From NCBI GenBank assembly GCA_963580285.1, contig OY757024.1, positions 118,733,345 to 118,797,344 of the forward strand: 64,000 nt of DNA, written 5' to 3'. This DNA comes from Lucinisca nassula (Eukaryota; Mollusca; Bivalvia; Lucinida; Lucinidae). The translations under genes were made by a program, and so were the position numbers. Under the pieces are notes generated by a model. It was not told the origin of the DNA. It saw only the letters and a list, made by a program, of their open reading frames with translations, and ran no database searches. Positions 1-11,194 of the stretch are shown piece after piece (position 1 is the stretch's first letter; every line of letters starts with the position of its first letter).

Positions 1-219
1 AAATAATTTGTTCAGTCCGCATGAAGGCCCCCTAACTCATCAGTGCAACATCTCCACCAACACATGCGACAGAAGAACCGTCTTGGAACGGTCAGCGGAA
101 ACGCATTCCACTGCGATTAAGACAAATAATTTGTTCAGTCCGCATGAAGGCCCCCGAACTCATCAGTGCAATATCTCCACGAACACAAAAACAAACAACC
201 ACAAAGATTAAACAACGCT
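1..219 (-). mobile_element. Naiad PLE 3'-tail fragments, two joined pieces
   Basis: Two overlapping pieces of the noncoding 3' tail of the Naiad-type Penelope-like element that recurs throughout the window. Both contain the string AATTTGTTCAGTCCGCATGA followed by the CTCATCAGTGCAA block; the second starts near 67 with the GACAGAAGAACCG segment. The right limit is the start of the 2.15-kb tandem unit. Small open frames here are meaningless shadows. Confidence 0.8.
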
Positions 220-2382
220 GTCTCTATCTACATCCTAACGTTGTAGATTTTCATTTTCCACACTTTTTAGTTTATATACAACCAAAGCTTATATACGGCT
301 GGATAGGCCCAACGGCACTCGAGTTGTAGACTGACCGACATAGACAACGAGACTGATAATAACTTGAGTACTACCCTGCCCCTCCACTACCCCTACCACC
401 CTACCCCCCCCCCCCCCACACACACACACAATGACCCCAGCTACAGAATGTTACGGTTCAATGATCTTACTATCCCTAGCTGGAAGATTTTAGCATAACT
501 TTCTCCTACTTTGAAATGGCTGACCCCTATCTCAACAGTCAAAATAATGATGCATGGCAGCTGGTATCGAACATGCCTTAAGCATGCAAATGAGTCTAGA
601 TAAAGAATAGAGACCCTATCAAATACTCACTGCAAGTTATACGGCTGTCGCATGAGACTATGTAGTTTGTACAATGGTACGCCACACAGATAGTTTCATG
701 TGGTGGTCGTGTACACATTATACAGCTAAAGCATACCATAAAACTCAGATGCAAACCATATAGATCTACCATACACCAATGATGAACATTGTCTCAGAGC
801 AGTACGGTGCGGTGCTCTATTTACATTGAGAGTTTGACATATCAAAACATCACGTGACTATTGCTCACGCCACCATCCTGTGGGGTTGAAGCAGACGATC
901 CAAAAACAGCTTCCCAGGTCTCGACAAAATTTAATATTGATACCTAGATATATTTGAATAGTTTCATACCCAGACAATAACTGATCATACCCCAACCCTC
1001 CGCTCAGCTCCGGGTTGGGTCCAATTAAGACAATGTGATTTATAACTGAAAATCGTCCTAGAAGAATGCTGTGTACATCTTGCAGAATCAAAACAACCCG
1101 ACATTTGCGTCTATAAAGAAGCCGATTTGGAAGAAAAATAGGGTGAGTAAATAGCATAGAATTTCTAACTTTTGACAAAAGTATACGTTTGTAAAGTAAT
1201 TTACCGCCTGCTTCCTGTGTCTCGAGACTGGTTATTTCTATAACAACCTCTAAAAGCATGGTGATTTAATACTTTTACACGGAAGGGTTATTACAATGAC
1301 TGCATTGTGGCGACCCGAGGGTTGGGCGCGCCTGTGAACCGGTTAAGGGTCAATGGTTTGGCTATGAATGACTGACTGGCAGTCTCTCGTTTATGGCTGG
1401 ATCAACACGGTCCCAAGTCCCAAGTCCGTGGTCACATTGTGCTCATTCAATGATAACTAACATGTCGACAAACGAACCATTTTATGCCCAGTCGACATCC
1501 AAACCACTGAAAGGGCTGTATTTATCGTGTACGTGTATAATTATATATACTCGAGTCGTCGGGAAGCACGGTTATACAACATTTATCAACCATGGTTGAC
1601 TCAATATGATGTTGTTGTTTATATATGCTGTTATCAATGTTGTTTTACTACTTAACTGCGTTTTCAGCGTTGCTTCGACGTCGATTTGACGTTGAGTGTA
1701 TGTTGGATAGCATCTGCCTGGTATCACTCAGCTCACCCTTATTGAACACAGTCACTTTTGTTTCTAATGTCCCACAGGGCACTGTGCTCAGACCCGCATT
1801 ATTCGTTTCCAAAAATTACCTTGGTATCACTCAGCTCTCCCTTATTGAACACATTAATTTTTGTTTCTAGTGTCCCACAGGGCTCTGTGCTTAGACCCAC
1901 CTTATTAATTTCCAAAAATTACCTTGATATGTTTCTAACCTGACTGGATCGCATCACAGCTCATCATGGTTCCCCTTATAAGGTGTATTTCTATTCGGAT
2001 GTTATGTACCTCTTGAAATGTGTATATTTCAAGAATTTTACCTTTAACTCCATACTAATATACAAGTACTGTATTTGGCTGACTCATTACCTTAAAACCG
2101 GACAGACACCACAGCTCACTACGGCTCCTGTAAAAGGGAGTGCTTGTACTTCGCTAACACCATTGCGATACCGGGAGTGCTATTGCACGGGTTATTTTCC
2201 AACAAAGCCACCCTTTTTCCTCCAATTTTTATGTAAACAACCTTAGTTATTCCTTCTATTAAACTTCAGTTTATGAGTTATTATACCTTTTTAAATTTAT
2301 TTTACGTTTTAGTTACTTTCATTTTATTTATCTATCCATTTCTTCATTAATCTAAGTGCCGAGATGGTCTTTTTAGTTATGT
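220..2382. repeat. 2.15-kb tandem unit, copy 1
   Basis: First of two near-identical direct copies (the second starts at 2383). It opens with the TGTCTCTATCTACATCCTAA block, contains a C-run followed by (CA)n near 402-430, and has an internal 103-bp duplication at 1720-1926. A 133-codon minus-strand frame at 858-1259 is identical in both copies, but so is the DNA, so this says nothing about coding. No domain is recognised in it. I cannot assign a transposon class. The only protein-like trace is a VPQG-type reverse-transcriptase motif. Confidence 0.9.
1720..1926 (+). repeat. 103-bp internal duplication with fossil RT-like motif
   Basis: GGTATCACTCAGCTC begins at 1720 and again at 1823, giving a 103-bp tandem duplication. 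Each half encodes a variant of F-V-S-x-V-P-Q-G-(T/S)-V-L-R-P. This resembles the VPQGSVLGP motif of non-LTR retrotransposon reverse transcriptase, but the surrounding frame is not an RT. The same pair recurs at 3874-4080 in the second 2.15-kb copy. Most likely a LINE fossil; chance similarity is possible. Confidence 0.5.
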
Positions 2383-4536
2383 GTCTCTATCTACATCCTA
2401 ACGTTGTAGATTTTCATTTTCCACACTTTTTAGTTTATATACAACCAAAGCTTATATACGGCTGGATAGGCCCAACGGCACTCGAGTTGTAGACTGACCG
2501 ACATAGACAACGAGACTGATAATAACTTGAGTACTACCCTGCCCCTCCACTACCCCTACCACCCTACCCCCCCCCCCCACACACACACACAATGACCCCA
2601 GCTACAGAATGTTACGGTTCAATGATCTTACTATCCCTAGCTGGAAGATTTTAGCATAACTTTCTCCTACTTTGAAATGGCTGACCCCTATCTCAACAGT
2701 CAAAATAATGATGCATGGCAGCTGGTATCGAACATGCCTTAAGCATGCAAATGAGTCTAGATAAAGAATAGAGACCCTATCAAATACTCACTGCAAGTTA
2801 TACGGCTGTCGCATGAGACTATGTAGTTTGTACAATGGTACGCCACACAGATAGTTTCATGTGGTGGTCGTGTACACATTATACAGCTAAAGCATACCAT
2901 AAAACTCAGATGCAAACCATATAGATCTACCATACACCAATGATGAACATTGTCTCAGAGCAGTACGGTGCGGTGCTCTATTTACATTGAGAGTTTGACA
3001 TATCAAAACATCACGTGACTATTGCTCACGCCACCATCCTGTGGGGTTGAAGCAGACGATCCAAAAACAGCTTCCCAGGTCTCGACAAAATTTAATATTG
3101 ATACCTAGATATATTTGAATAGTTTCATACCCAGACAATAACTGATCATACCCCAACCCTCCGCTCAGCTCCGGGTTGGGTCCAATTAAGACAATGTGAT
3201 TTATAACTGAAAATCGTCCTAGAAGAATGCTGTGTACATCTTGCAGAATCAAAACAACCCGACATTTGCGTCTATAAAGAAGCCGATTTGGAAGAAAAAT
3301 AGGGTGAGTAAATAGCATAGAATTTCTAACTTTTGACAAAAGTATACGTTTGTAAAGTAATTTACCGCCTGCTTCCTGTGTCTCGAGACTGGTTATTTCT
3401 ATAACAACCTCTAAAAGCATGGTGATTTAATACTTTTACACGGAAGGGTTATTACAATGACTGCATTGTGGCGACCCGAGGGTTGGGCGCGCCTGTGAAC
3501 CGGTTAAGGGTCAATGGTTTGGCTATGAATGACTGACTGGCAGTCTCTCGTTTATGGCTGGATCAACACGGTCCCAAGTCCGTGGTCACATTGTGCTCAT
3601 TCAATGATAACTAACATGTCGACAAACGAACCATTTTATGCCCAGTCGACATCCAAACCACTGAAAGGGCTGTATTTATCGTGTACGTGTATAATTATAT
3701 ATACTCGAGTCGTCGGGAAGCACGGTTATACAACATTTATCAACCATGGTTGACTCAATATGATGTTGTTGTTTATATATGCTGTTATCAATGTTGTTTT
3801 ACTACTTAACTGCGTTTTCAGCGTTGCTTCGACGTCGATTTGACGTTGAGTGTATGTTGGATAGCATCTGCCTGGTATCACTCAGCTCACCCTTATTGAA
3901 CACAGTCACTTTTGTTTCTAATGTCCCACAGGGCACTGTGCTCAGACCCGCATTATTCGTTTCCAAAAATTACCTTGGTATCACTCAGCTCTCCCTTATT
4001 GAACACATTAATTTTTGTTTCTAGTGTCCCACAGGGCTCTGTGCTTAGACCCACCTTATTAATTTCCAAAAATTACCTTGATATGTTTCTAACCTGACTG
4101 GATCGCATCACAGCTCATCATGGTTCCCCTTATAAGGTGTATTTCTATTCGGATGTTATGTACCTCTTGAAATGTGTATATTTCAAGAATTTTACCTTTA
4201 ACTCCATACTAATATACAAGTACTGTATTTGGCTGACTCATTACCTTAAAACCGGACAGACACCACAGCTCACTACGGCTCCTGTAAAAGGGAGTGCTTG
4301 TACTTCGCTAACACCATTGCGATACCGGGAGTGCTATTGCACGGGTTATTTTCCAACAAAGCCACCCTTTTTCCTCCAATTTTTATGTAAACAACCTTAG
4401 TTATTCCTTCTATTAAACTTCAGTTTATGAGTTATTATACCTTTTTAAATTTATTTTACGTTTTAGTTACTTTCATTTTATTTATCTATCCATTTCTTCA
4501 TTAATCTAAGTGCCGAGATGGTCTTTTTAGTTATGT
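2383..4536. repeat. 2.15-kb tandem unit, copy 2
   Basis: Second copy of the 220-2382 unit. Visible differences are a shorter C/CA tract near 2563-2590 and loss of one 7-bp CCCAAGT repeat near 3570. The offset falls from 2163 at the left edge to 2154 further on. The near identity implies a recent duplication or an assembly artefact. Confidence 0.9.
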
Positions 4537-4600
4537 GTCTCTATCTACATCCTAACGTTGTAGATTTTCATTTTCCACACTTTTTAGTTTATATACAACC
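4537..4600. repeat. Partial third copy of the 2.15-kb unit (64 bp)
   Basis: The first 64 bp of the unit occur again directly after copy 2, up to TATATACAACC, then the sequence diverges. The block is therefore present three times at 2.15-kb spacing and may have supported unequal exchange. Confidence 0.85.
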
Positions 4601-4932
4601 AGAACTAATCAACGTACCAATTTATTGTATATGAGTCGAAACAACATATAAAACTATTTGCTATTAGGGGTAGTACTTTATATTTTTATTTCATTTTGTG
4701 TAAATAAGTTATTCAAGTCCAGATACCATTGCGATAACACAACCGTCAGAAAAAGTACATATTTTTCCTATCTGAAAAACCAACATAGTTCTCATGAAAA
4801 ACTGAAATATTTTTCTGACTGGTGTTCCGAGCGTGGGTTGGGGTGCTCGTTAGAGCAGTCGAATTGAGGCGGTTCTAGCGGATACCTGCGGCCACTGTCT
4901 TGGGTCGGGAATCGGGAAGATAATGTATTCAC

Positions 4933-4976
4933 CATACACCCCACTTTTCTCTTAATAAAGTGGTTTTTGGTGTATG
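4933..4976. repeat. Hairpin (inverted repeat)
   Basis: CATACACC..CCACTTT is followed within 8 nt by AAAGTGG..GGTGTATG. The result is a stem with a central T-run mismatch. It may be the end of a foldback or Helitron-like element. Confidence 0.6.
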
Positions 4977-5514
4977 TCATTACACAGACTTGCTAACGTT
5001 AAGTGATGCAGCGTTTGTTCAGCTTTGTTCACGGTTTCCTAAACACCAGTCTTACATTTCGTTTCGGTAAGATGGTGGCGGGAACCTGAACAATTTGATA
5101 TCCTAAGTAGGATTGTGGTAGTCGTATGGGCTTGAAAAACTGCAAGATCAACGTCCACCTCAACCAGTCGGAGTGCTTTTGCAAATATTGTTATACAATG
5201 AAGATTCAATCAAACAACAAAAGAAGCACCTTGTCCAAAACTTGTTACAGCAAGCACTGATTACTGAAATTATGTAAAATGAAAATATTTTATTTACATT
5301 GTTTGTACTGATGTAGTAGATTGTATAGATCACTAGAACACTGTCCCAAATGCCATTGTATATGTATGTACTATGTCCGCATGGGCTTTATAACCTACTG
5401 GATTGCGAATAAAATTATGTTACGTTATGTTATATTAAAATTTTACCACCACATACTGATTTTTTCTGATAACACGGTCTGATATTTTTCATACTTCTGC
5501 TCAAAACTTACACG

Positions 5515-5576
5515 TAGATTGTTGGTACCGTTAGATCGGCCTCGCCGAGGTAGTTCTAACGAGTACTCACAATCTA
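5515..5576. repeat. 62-bp imperfect palindrome (GAGGCGGTTCTAACGAGTACTC family)
   Basis: The left arm (TAGATTGTTGGTACCGTTAG) is the inverse of the right arm (CTAACGAGTACTCACAATCTA) with several mismatches, centred on CCTCGCCGAGG. Related palindromes lie at 24834-24885 and 21172-21202, with half-copies near 20620 and 57340. Confidence 0.6.
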
Positions 5577-6007
5577 TGTTTTCAAAGAAAATTAAAAACA
5601 ACTATGATAAAGTGTACCCCTATACACCACAGGTTTACTACACCAAAGAGGGGTATAAGGGCGTCAAAGGTATATAGGCGTGTTCATGTTATCGTGATGA
5701 TTTTCGCTTGAAACAAATATTGTGAATGCTGGGCCTCATTGATAATTTAGGGTTACAAGATTGCACAAAATTTTAATATGAAGAGATTCAACTTACATCA
5801 ATCCGGTCCTGACATTCCGTGTCGGCATCTATATCTATGTATAAAAATTCAATATACAGTCCTTTAGAAGTGTCGTTCAGAAGAATCAAATAGACTGTGT
5901 TCTCATTGTAGTCGTAGAAACCGTCTGCGTCTCTATCAGGTGATGTTATCCAATTAGGATGGGGTTCTGCGTATAATGTAGCTAAAGATGAGACTGTATA
6001 GCCTATA

Positions 6008-6031
6008 ATGATGATAATAATAATAATAATA
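6008..6031. repeat. (ATA/TGA)n microsatellite
   Basis: Short ATGATGATAATAATAATAAT tract. Confidence 0.9.
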
Positions 6032-6682
6032 GTTTTTGTTTTAGTTCTACGACTAGCTTAATATAATTTCGCCTATATAGAGCCTATCGTTAATCAGAGG
6101 TGGGCGAAAACCGGAGTACAAGAAAAAAGAAAAACATCCGACCTGCAGTTGCATAACTTTGCGTCTCCCATGTGACCAGAGCACAGCTCGAACAGATCTA
6201 ATTAACCCTTTTTGTACCAAAGGAATCTTCCACCTTATATATAGCTGGAGTTCATTGCAAAAATTATGGTGCGTTCTGCGGCGTCTCATCTGGACATGCT
6301 TTGTTTGCCAAATATCCGTTTGGGGGTATCTGGTACTAAATGGGTTAAGGCCCAACTATACCATATTTAGTGACACTGAGGCATTTCTGATATTTAATCT
6401 TCATCAGTGTGTCTCAACCCCATAGTTTTGAAACCGACACGGATGACGGACATGACCCGGCAAACACACTACATCCCCCCTCCGAGCACACACCGACCGA
6501 CGTATTTCATGAGACAGGTCAAATGGAGGCATCAGGCAAGAGACGCCCACCCGCGGACTTATAGGCGTCCCCACCGAGCCAACATCAGCAACTAACGATA
6601 TAAATATTAATGATAATTTTTTTATTATTATTATGAAATTAAGATATTGCCCCTTTGGTAAACTGCATTGTATACACGTAAT
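6032..6682. other. No gene seen
   Basis: Open frames of 60-116 codons on both strands show no recognisable domain; one runs into the TAA microsatellite and becomes a poly-Tyr artefact. A CTGATGA-like string on the minus strand near 6401 was examined as a ribozyme core and rejected. Confidence 0.5.
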
Positions 6683-6703
6683 ACAATAATAATAATAGTA
6701 ATA

Positions 6704-6734
<31 letters not shown>

Positions 6735-6740
6735 TGATAA
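6683..6740. repeat. (TAA)n microsatellite
   Basis: Imperfect run of AATAATAGTAATAAT units directly upstream of the AACAAGAGGCCC end of a dispersed repeat. Confidence 0.95.
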
Positions 6741-7420
6741 AACAAGAGGCCCAAGGGCCACTATGCTCATAAGAGCTTAGAGGGTGCCCAGTGACAACCA
6801 TGTATTTTAATAACCCCAGAAGCTCAGAACCCAAGGACGCAGCAGATAAAATTTGGACTCATTCAGCCTTGTCGCTTGAGAGATCTGATGTAGCTAAAGA
6901 GTAGGCCTAAAAACATATTGCAGATGAAAGACTGCTTAAAGAATATTTCTATGCAAGTTTGCAATAATAGTCGCTAAGGCTTTAAATGCGAATTTTCAAT
7001 TTTCCCAATTGCAAGAATACGCTAAGTTGCCATAGTAATTAAACATGTTATGGAAAACACAGTGACCTTTTGCATAAATGCTCAGCCTAATAGAGCATAC
7101 GATTTCTGTGAATACGATTTTGGTGTCTCTGATGGGAGCTGTAAGTTAATTGTCCGATTTCTGATCATTGCATCTATTTCTATTTAAGGGAAGCTAACTG
7201 TAGGCATCGAGCATTGGTCCATGAAAACTTGGAAAGTGCGTAAATCACAGATTCCAGTGAAACTTTGTGGAAATGTTACATTTGTGCCCTGTGTTACGTT
7301 GATATTTTTTCCGTACCGATTCTTCGCCGTTTCCATGGAAACGGCTATTTTGTTTCCATTCGCTTTAAATTCATACCTCTTGGATGTATTGTTATGAAAG
7401 TATAATAAATATCAGTTATA
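6741..7420. repeat. Bivalve dispersed repeat starting AACAAGAGGCCCAAGGGCC
   Basis: It begins with the AACAAGAGGCCCAAGGGCC block, matching the start AACAAGAGGACCCAATGACC at 26456. The interior shares the motif series AGGCCTAAAA, TTGCTTAAGGAA, GGCTTGTCA and AAGTTGCCATAGCAAT with 19.8-20.5 kb. Noncoding. It carries a perfect 20-bp palindrome at 7326-7345. Confidence 0.65.
7326..7345. repeat. Perfect 20-bp palindrome
   Basis: GCCGTTTCCATGGAAACGGC reads the same on both strands. A shorter relative (GTTTCCATGGAAAC) lies near 20,210. It resembles the GTTGCCATGGCAAC-type X-box palindromes of this repeat family. Confidence 0.85.
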
Positions 7421-8127
7421 CTGGTATGTTAGTGTTTTTTATAATTTCAAAATTGAATTTAGAATTTTTTATTCGATCGTTTCAAATTTATAAATCGATT
7501 TCTGACATGTACATGAGATTATTTGCATGAAATGACACTCGGTTTCAGTGATTTGGTGGTCATATATTTTCCGCTATGCTTCTCAAGGGCAACAGCTTCA
7601 CGAAAAATGTAAAACACCAGAAGTTACAGCATATCTGAAAGATGCAAAATATGCAGAGTTAAGGTGTAATCCTTTTGATACCGTGCAGTAATAGGTTTTT
7701 TGAAATAGTGTCAATACGGCGTTTCATGCCAAGGGAGAGAACTATAACTACGCCGATTAAGTCCCTTGTTGAATATTTTCATGCGCGAGGTGGTCGGTAA
7801 ACAAGGAAGTGTCAACCGGATGACAATTTTTGCACAAAATTTCAAGACCGTCTTTGCTATTACTACATTCTGGTTATTTATTTTTCAATATATGTGACGC
7901 GTCATGAGATTTTGGCATTGCGCATTTCGAGAACACGTGAAAAAATCGCGACGTCATAGTTGACATAGCTAATTTATGGCGCACCTTTTGCTAATAATAC
8001 TATAAACAAGAGCCTTTTATCTTGTAAATTAGAAAGTTTGCATAGAATTTATAAACAAAAATAAAGACAGTTACCGGTAATTAGATGTGTTGCTGTATGT
8101 ATCAAGTTATAAAACTCCCAGTGTACA
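7421..8127. other. No gene or recognisable repeat seen
   Basis: AT-rich sequence; neither strand holds a convincing coding frame. Confidence 0.5.
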
Positions 8128-8310
8128 ACAGCGCTCAATAGCTCAGTTGGTAGGGCACTTTTTCACTGTGGTTCGAAACTGTGCCAGACCTAAATTTTTA
8201 GGCTCATTTTTGTTTTAAACATTTATGTTTGTTTTGGAGTCAAACGGCCCAGTCAACACTAATTTAGGCCATTTTTGAGCCAGCCAGTTTACCTGTCCAC
8301 ACATTTCCCG
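8128..8310 (+). mobile_element. tRNA-derived SINE (plus)
   Basis: TAGCTCAGTTGGTAGGGC at 8139-8156 is a tRNA A box, and GGTTCGAAACT near 8170-8180 is a B box about 30 nt further on, as in Pol III type-2 promoters. No intact cloverleaf or discriminator follows, and a nontypical tail continues. This is a SINE head rather than a functional tRNA gene. Confidence 0.65.
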
Positions 8311-8379
8311 GGCAGGATAATATTCTTTTCATTATTTCTTTCTTGCTCCTACGATCGATCATATCTGACCATTACTAGC

Positions 8380-8665
8380 AGGTGCTACACGCCAGATTTT
8401 GCAGGATGACACACAGTAATCATGTATTTACGGTAGAGTTCTTTAACCTGCACAGGGGGTGGTTCTCCCCGCACAGAAGGCCTCCAGTGAACATCTTGAT
8501 CCGAATTACGGTGCATTTTATGACATTCATCCCCGCAAATGATGCCAATAGAGCCTGTTCGGACACCGAAATTTTATCGCCGATGATCGAACCCGGGACC
8601 TCTAGCATCAGAACCTCTAGCATAGAGGCAAGTGCACTAACCACTGAGCTATCATGCTCCACTAC
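8380..8665 (-). mobile_element. tRNA-derived SINE (minus)
   Basis: On the minus strand TAGCTCAGTGGTTAGTGCA (A box, around 8640-8655) is followed by GGGTTCGATC (B box, around 8585-8594). The body towards 8380 has the TTCTTTAACCTGCACAGG segment typical of tRNA-headed invertebrate SINEs. The open frame through it is a shadow. Confidence 0.7.
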
Positions 8666-8667
8666 TG

Positions 8668-8740
8668 TGCACATTCTTTTGCGAGAAACTGACAATGCCC
8701 TTCTTGAATCAGCAGAAGGAAGAGAATGACCGTAGAAAAT
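8668..8740. repeat. 73-bp repeat (partner near 10,118-10,190)
   Basis: The block CATTCTTTTGCGAGAAACTG...GAGAATGACCGTAGAAAA recurs with about a dozen changes at 10,118-10,190. In both places it sits next to tRNA-like fragments, so it is probably part of one composite SINE family. Confidence 0.6.
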
Positions 8741-8809
8741 ATTTCATTTTATTTCTTTATTTTTTCTCCTATAACTGCTACTCGCTGACATCTGAGCATT
8801 ACGAGCAAG

Positions 8810-8975
8810 ATTTTCTGGCTGGTATCCAGTACTTTTTATTATTATTTTTAAGCAATGCAGATGAAGTGCCTTGCTCAAGGGCGCAACACTTTGGTCAGTG
8901 TGAGGCGCGAACCCGCAACCTCTAGATTACAAATCCGATGTGCTACCACTGCACCAAAGCGCTCCCTGATCAATC
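8810..8975 (-). mobile_element. tRNA-derived SINE (minus)
   Basis: Minus strand: TGGTGCAGTGGTAGCACATC (A box) and GGGTTCGCGCC (B box) around 8905-8965, followed by the CCCTTGAGCAAGGCAC segment common in invertebrate tRNA-SINE bodies. It is a different family from 8380-8665, judged by its A box. Confidence 0.7.
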
Positions 8976-8980
8976 ACCAC

Positions 8981-9065
8981 AAAAAAAAAAAAAAAAAAAA
9001 AAAATGTTGCCGAACCCGGCAGGTATCGAACTCGCGCCCTTTTGATCACCAGTCAGACGTATATA
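8981..9065 (-). repeat. A-run plus tRNA-like fragment
   Basis: A run of more than 20 A is followed by TGTTGCCGAACCCGGCAGGTA, which on the minus strand contains a GAGTTCGATAC B-box-like string. A relative lies at 10,217-10,245. Confidence 0.5.
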
Positions 9066-9424
9066 TATAGGGTAGAATTGTTGCGAGAGTTGTATTCCTT
9101 GAACACCATATAAAGTAGTTGCAGATTAGATTGACTAGGCGGAGCTATTCAGGTGTTGTCAATATATGTCAAATTAGCTGAATCCACCAGAAGATTTGGT
9201 AGAGTGCCTTTTGCACGCTTTCTACAAGCCGACGAATGGTCACAGACGCCATAGCTATGCTTGTGTTACAGTTGAATTCACACAATCGGGTGACTTGGTT
9301 TACCTTATTCCTAAGGCAGGTCCAAACGATAGCTCCACCTAGTCAGTCGTATCTGCGACTACTAAACATGGTTACCAACAGTTCAAAGTGCGAAACGAAA
9401 ATAGTATTTCTCTGATAATTGTTA
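9066..9424. other. No gene seen
   Basis: About 360 bp with no credible coding frame and no repeat I recognise. Confidence 0.5.
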
Positions 9425-10105
9425 ATGTTTTTATGCCCCCGCCATTCGAAGAATGGTGGAAGGGCATATAGCGTTGCCCCTGTCCGTCCGTCCGTTCATC
9501 TGTCCAAGCGTCCGTCCGTCCGTTCGTGCGTCCGTGCGTCCGGCCGAAACTTTAACGAAGTCAATAACTTTCTTATTTTTGTATGGATTTTGAAATTACT
9601 TTGTAGAAATATTAAACATCATGAGACGATATTTCACATGCAAAACCCAGGTCCGTACCTCCAAGGTCAAGGTCATACTTAGAGGTCAAAGGTAAAAAAA
9701 AGGTCCGAAACTTAAACGCAGTCAAGTAATTTCTTATTTCTGGATGGATTTTGAAATTACTTTGTAGAAATGTTAAGCATTATGAGACGATGTGTCATGT
9801 GCAAAACCTTGGCCGGTACCTCCAAGGCCAAGATCATACTTAGAGGTCAAAGGTAAAAAAAGGTCTGAAACTTAAACGCAGTCAATAACTTTCTTATTTC
9901 TGGGTGGATTTTAAAATTACTTGGCAGAAATATTGGCTATCATGGGACAATCTGTCTCACCTAAAACAAAGGTCCTTACCTCCACGGTCAAGGTCATACT
10001 TAGAGGTCAAATGTGAAAAAAGGGTCCAAAACTAAAACACCGTCAATAACCGTCTATGGATTAATACGAACATTTTCAGGCGGGGGCATCCGTGTCCATA
10101 AGGTT
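9425..10105. mobile_element. Pearl-like nonautonomous element, about 4 monomers of 160 bp
   Basis: Left end ATGCCCCCGCCATTCGAAGA, then a (GTCC)n-rich stretch to about 9540. Direct monomers of about 160 bp start near 9543, 9702, 9865 and 10,022, each with GAAACTTAAACGCAGTCAA, TTGAAATTACTTTGTAGAAA and CTTAGAGGTCAAAGGTAAAA. It closes with GGCGGGGGCATCC, the inverse of the left CCCCCGCC. Flanks plus a variable number of about 160-bp cores is the published architecture of the bivalve pearl elements. The family assignment is by architecture only. Confidence 0.7.
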
Positions 10106-10315
10106 AACTAGTAGAGTGCATATTCTTTCGCCAGAAGCTGCGAACTACCCTTTTTGAATCAGCGGAAGGGAGAGAATGGCCGTAGAAAAGTTTACATGAT
10201 CAGTCTCCGCGACAGAATGTTGCCGACCCCGGCAGATATCGAACCCGAGTTTTCCTGATCAACTCTGATAGGCTAATTAATTTGCACTTGCTCACGGTTT
10301 TAATAGAGGAAAAAT
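10106..10315. repeat. SINE-related fragments
   Basis: Contains the partner of the 8668-8740 block and a tRNA-like piece (ACCCCGGCAGATATCGAACC, 10,217-10,245). Nothing else recognisable. Confidence 0.5.
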
Positions 10316-10990
10316 AGCCCATTCCCTTGATTCAGAAGGTTTTATACTAAGGGAACAGCACACCTGCTAAATATAATTTGACATTACAGGACACATGCAG
10401 GGGAGGCGGGCAGGTCTTTCAAATATTCACTGTTCAAAATAAAGACGCAAACACGTTCCTTTGATTCAGCAGGTTTTATACTTAGGGAACAGCACACCTG
10501 CCAAATACAATTTGACATTACAGGACACATGCAGGGGAGACAGGCAGGTCTTTCAAATATACACTGCTCAAAACAAAGGAGCAAACACGTTCCCTTAATT
10601 CAGAAAGTTTCATACTTAGGGAACAGCACAACTGCTAAATACAATCTGACATTACAGGACATACGCAGGGGAGGCAGGCAGGTCTTTCACATATATACTG
10701 CTCAAAATAAAGGAGCAAACACGTTCCCTTGATTCAGAAGGTTTTATGCTAAGGGAACAGCACACCTGCCAAATACAATTTGACATTACAGGACACATGC
10801 AGGGGAGACAGGCAGGTCTTTCAAATATACACTGCTTAAAACATAGGAGCAAACACGTTCCCTTGATTCAGAAGATTTTATACCAAGGGAACGGCACATC
10901 TGCCAAATACAATCTGACATTACAGGACACATGCATGGGAGGCAGACAGGTCTTTCAAAAATACACTGCTCAAAATAAAGGAGCAAATAC
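10316..10990. repeat. 134-bp satellite, 5 copies
   Basis: The string GGACA(C/T)A(T/C)GCA(G/T)GGGA recurs at 10389, 10523, 10657, 10791 and 10925, an exact 134-bp period. Each monomer contains TTCCCTTGATTCAGAAGGTT, GGGAACAGCACACCTGCC and GCAGGTCTTTCAAATATACACT. Copies differ by substitutions with no length change. Overlapping 60-100-codon frames on both strands are artefacts of the repeat. Confidence 0.95.
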
Positions 10991-11194
10991 ATATTTCCAC
11001 AGTATAAAGATGTTGGATAATGATGATGAAACAACGATTCAGATGGATAAATAACTCTATCTGCAACATGTTTTTGGCAAACACTGGCAAACAGTTCACA
11101 AATCGCGCTGTAACCTGTTAAGGATGAATTTGCATATTTTTTTTTAGAAATCGCCTTCTTTATATCAGATTATTCTAAAATGTCATAGACATGC
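10991..11194. other. No gene seen
   Basis: Flank between the satellite and the Tc1-like remnant. It may hold the 3' untranslated part of that transposon; I could not identify its terminal inverted repeat. Confidence 0.4.

Larger units (their letters stand above)
4601..6007. other. No gene seen; two hairpins
   Basis: AT-rich sequence without a credible coding region. It contains the hairpin at 4933-4976 and the palindrome at 5515-5576, both listed separately. A GAGGCGGTTCTAGCGG piece near 4866 resembles one arm of the palindrome family. Confidence 0.6.

Noticed and set aside
858..1259. 133-codon minus-strand ORF (repeated at 3019-3420) as a gene
   Set aside because: Identity between copies only reflects duplicated DNA; no domain, no start context, no homologous feature.
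6355..6420. Hammerhead-like CTGATGA...GAAA on the minus strand
   Set aside because: Stem II is 3 bp at best, and stems I and III cannot be closed around a cleavage site.
6404..6834. Minus-strand ORFs with poly-Tyr or poly-Ile
   Set aside because: Translation of the TAA microsatellite.
8128..8975. tRNA genes
   Set aside because: A and B boxes are present but no complete cloverleaf or mature ends; bodies and tails are SINE-like.
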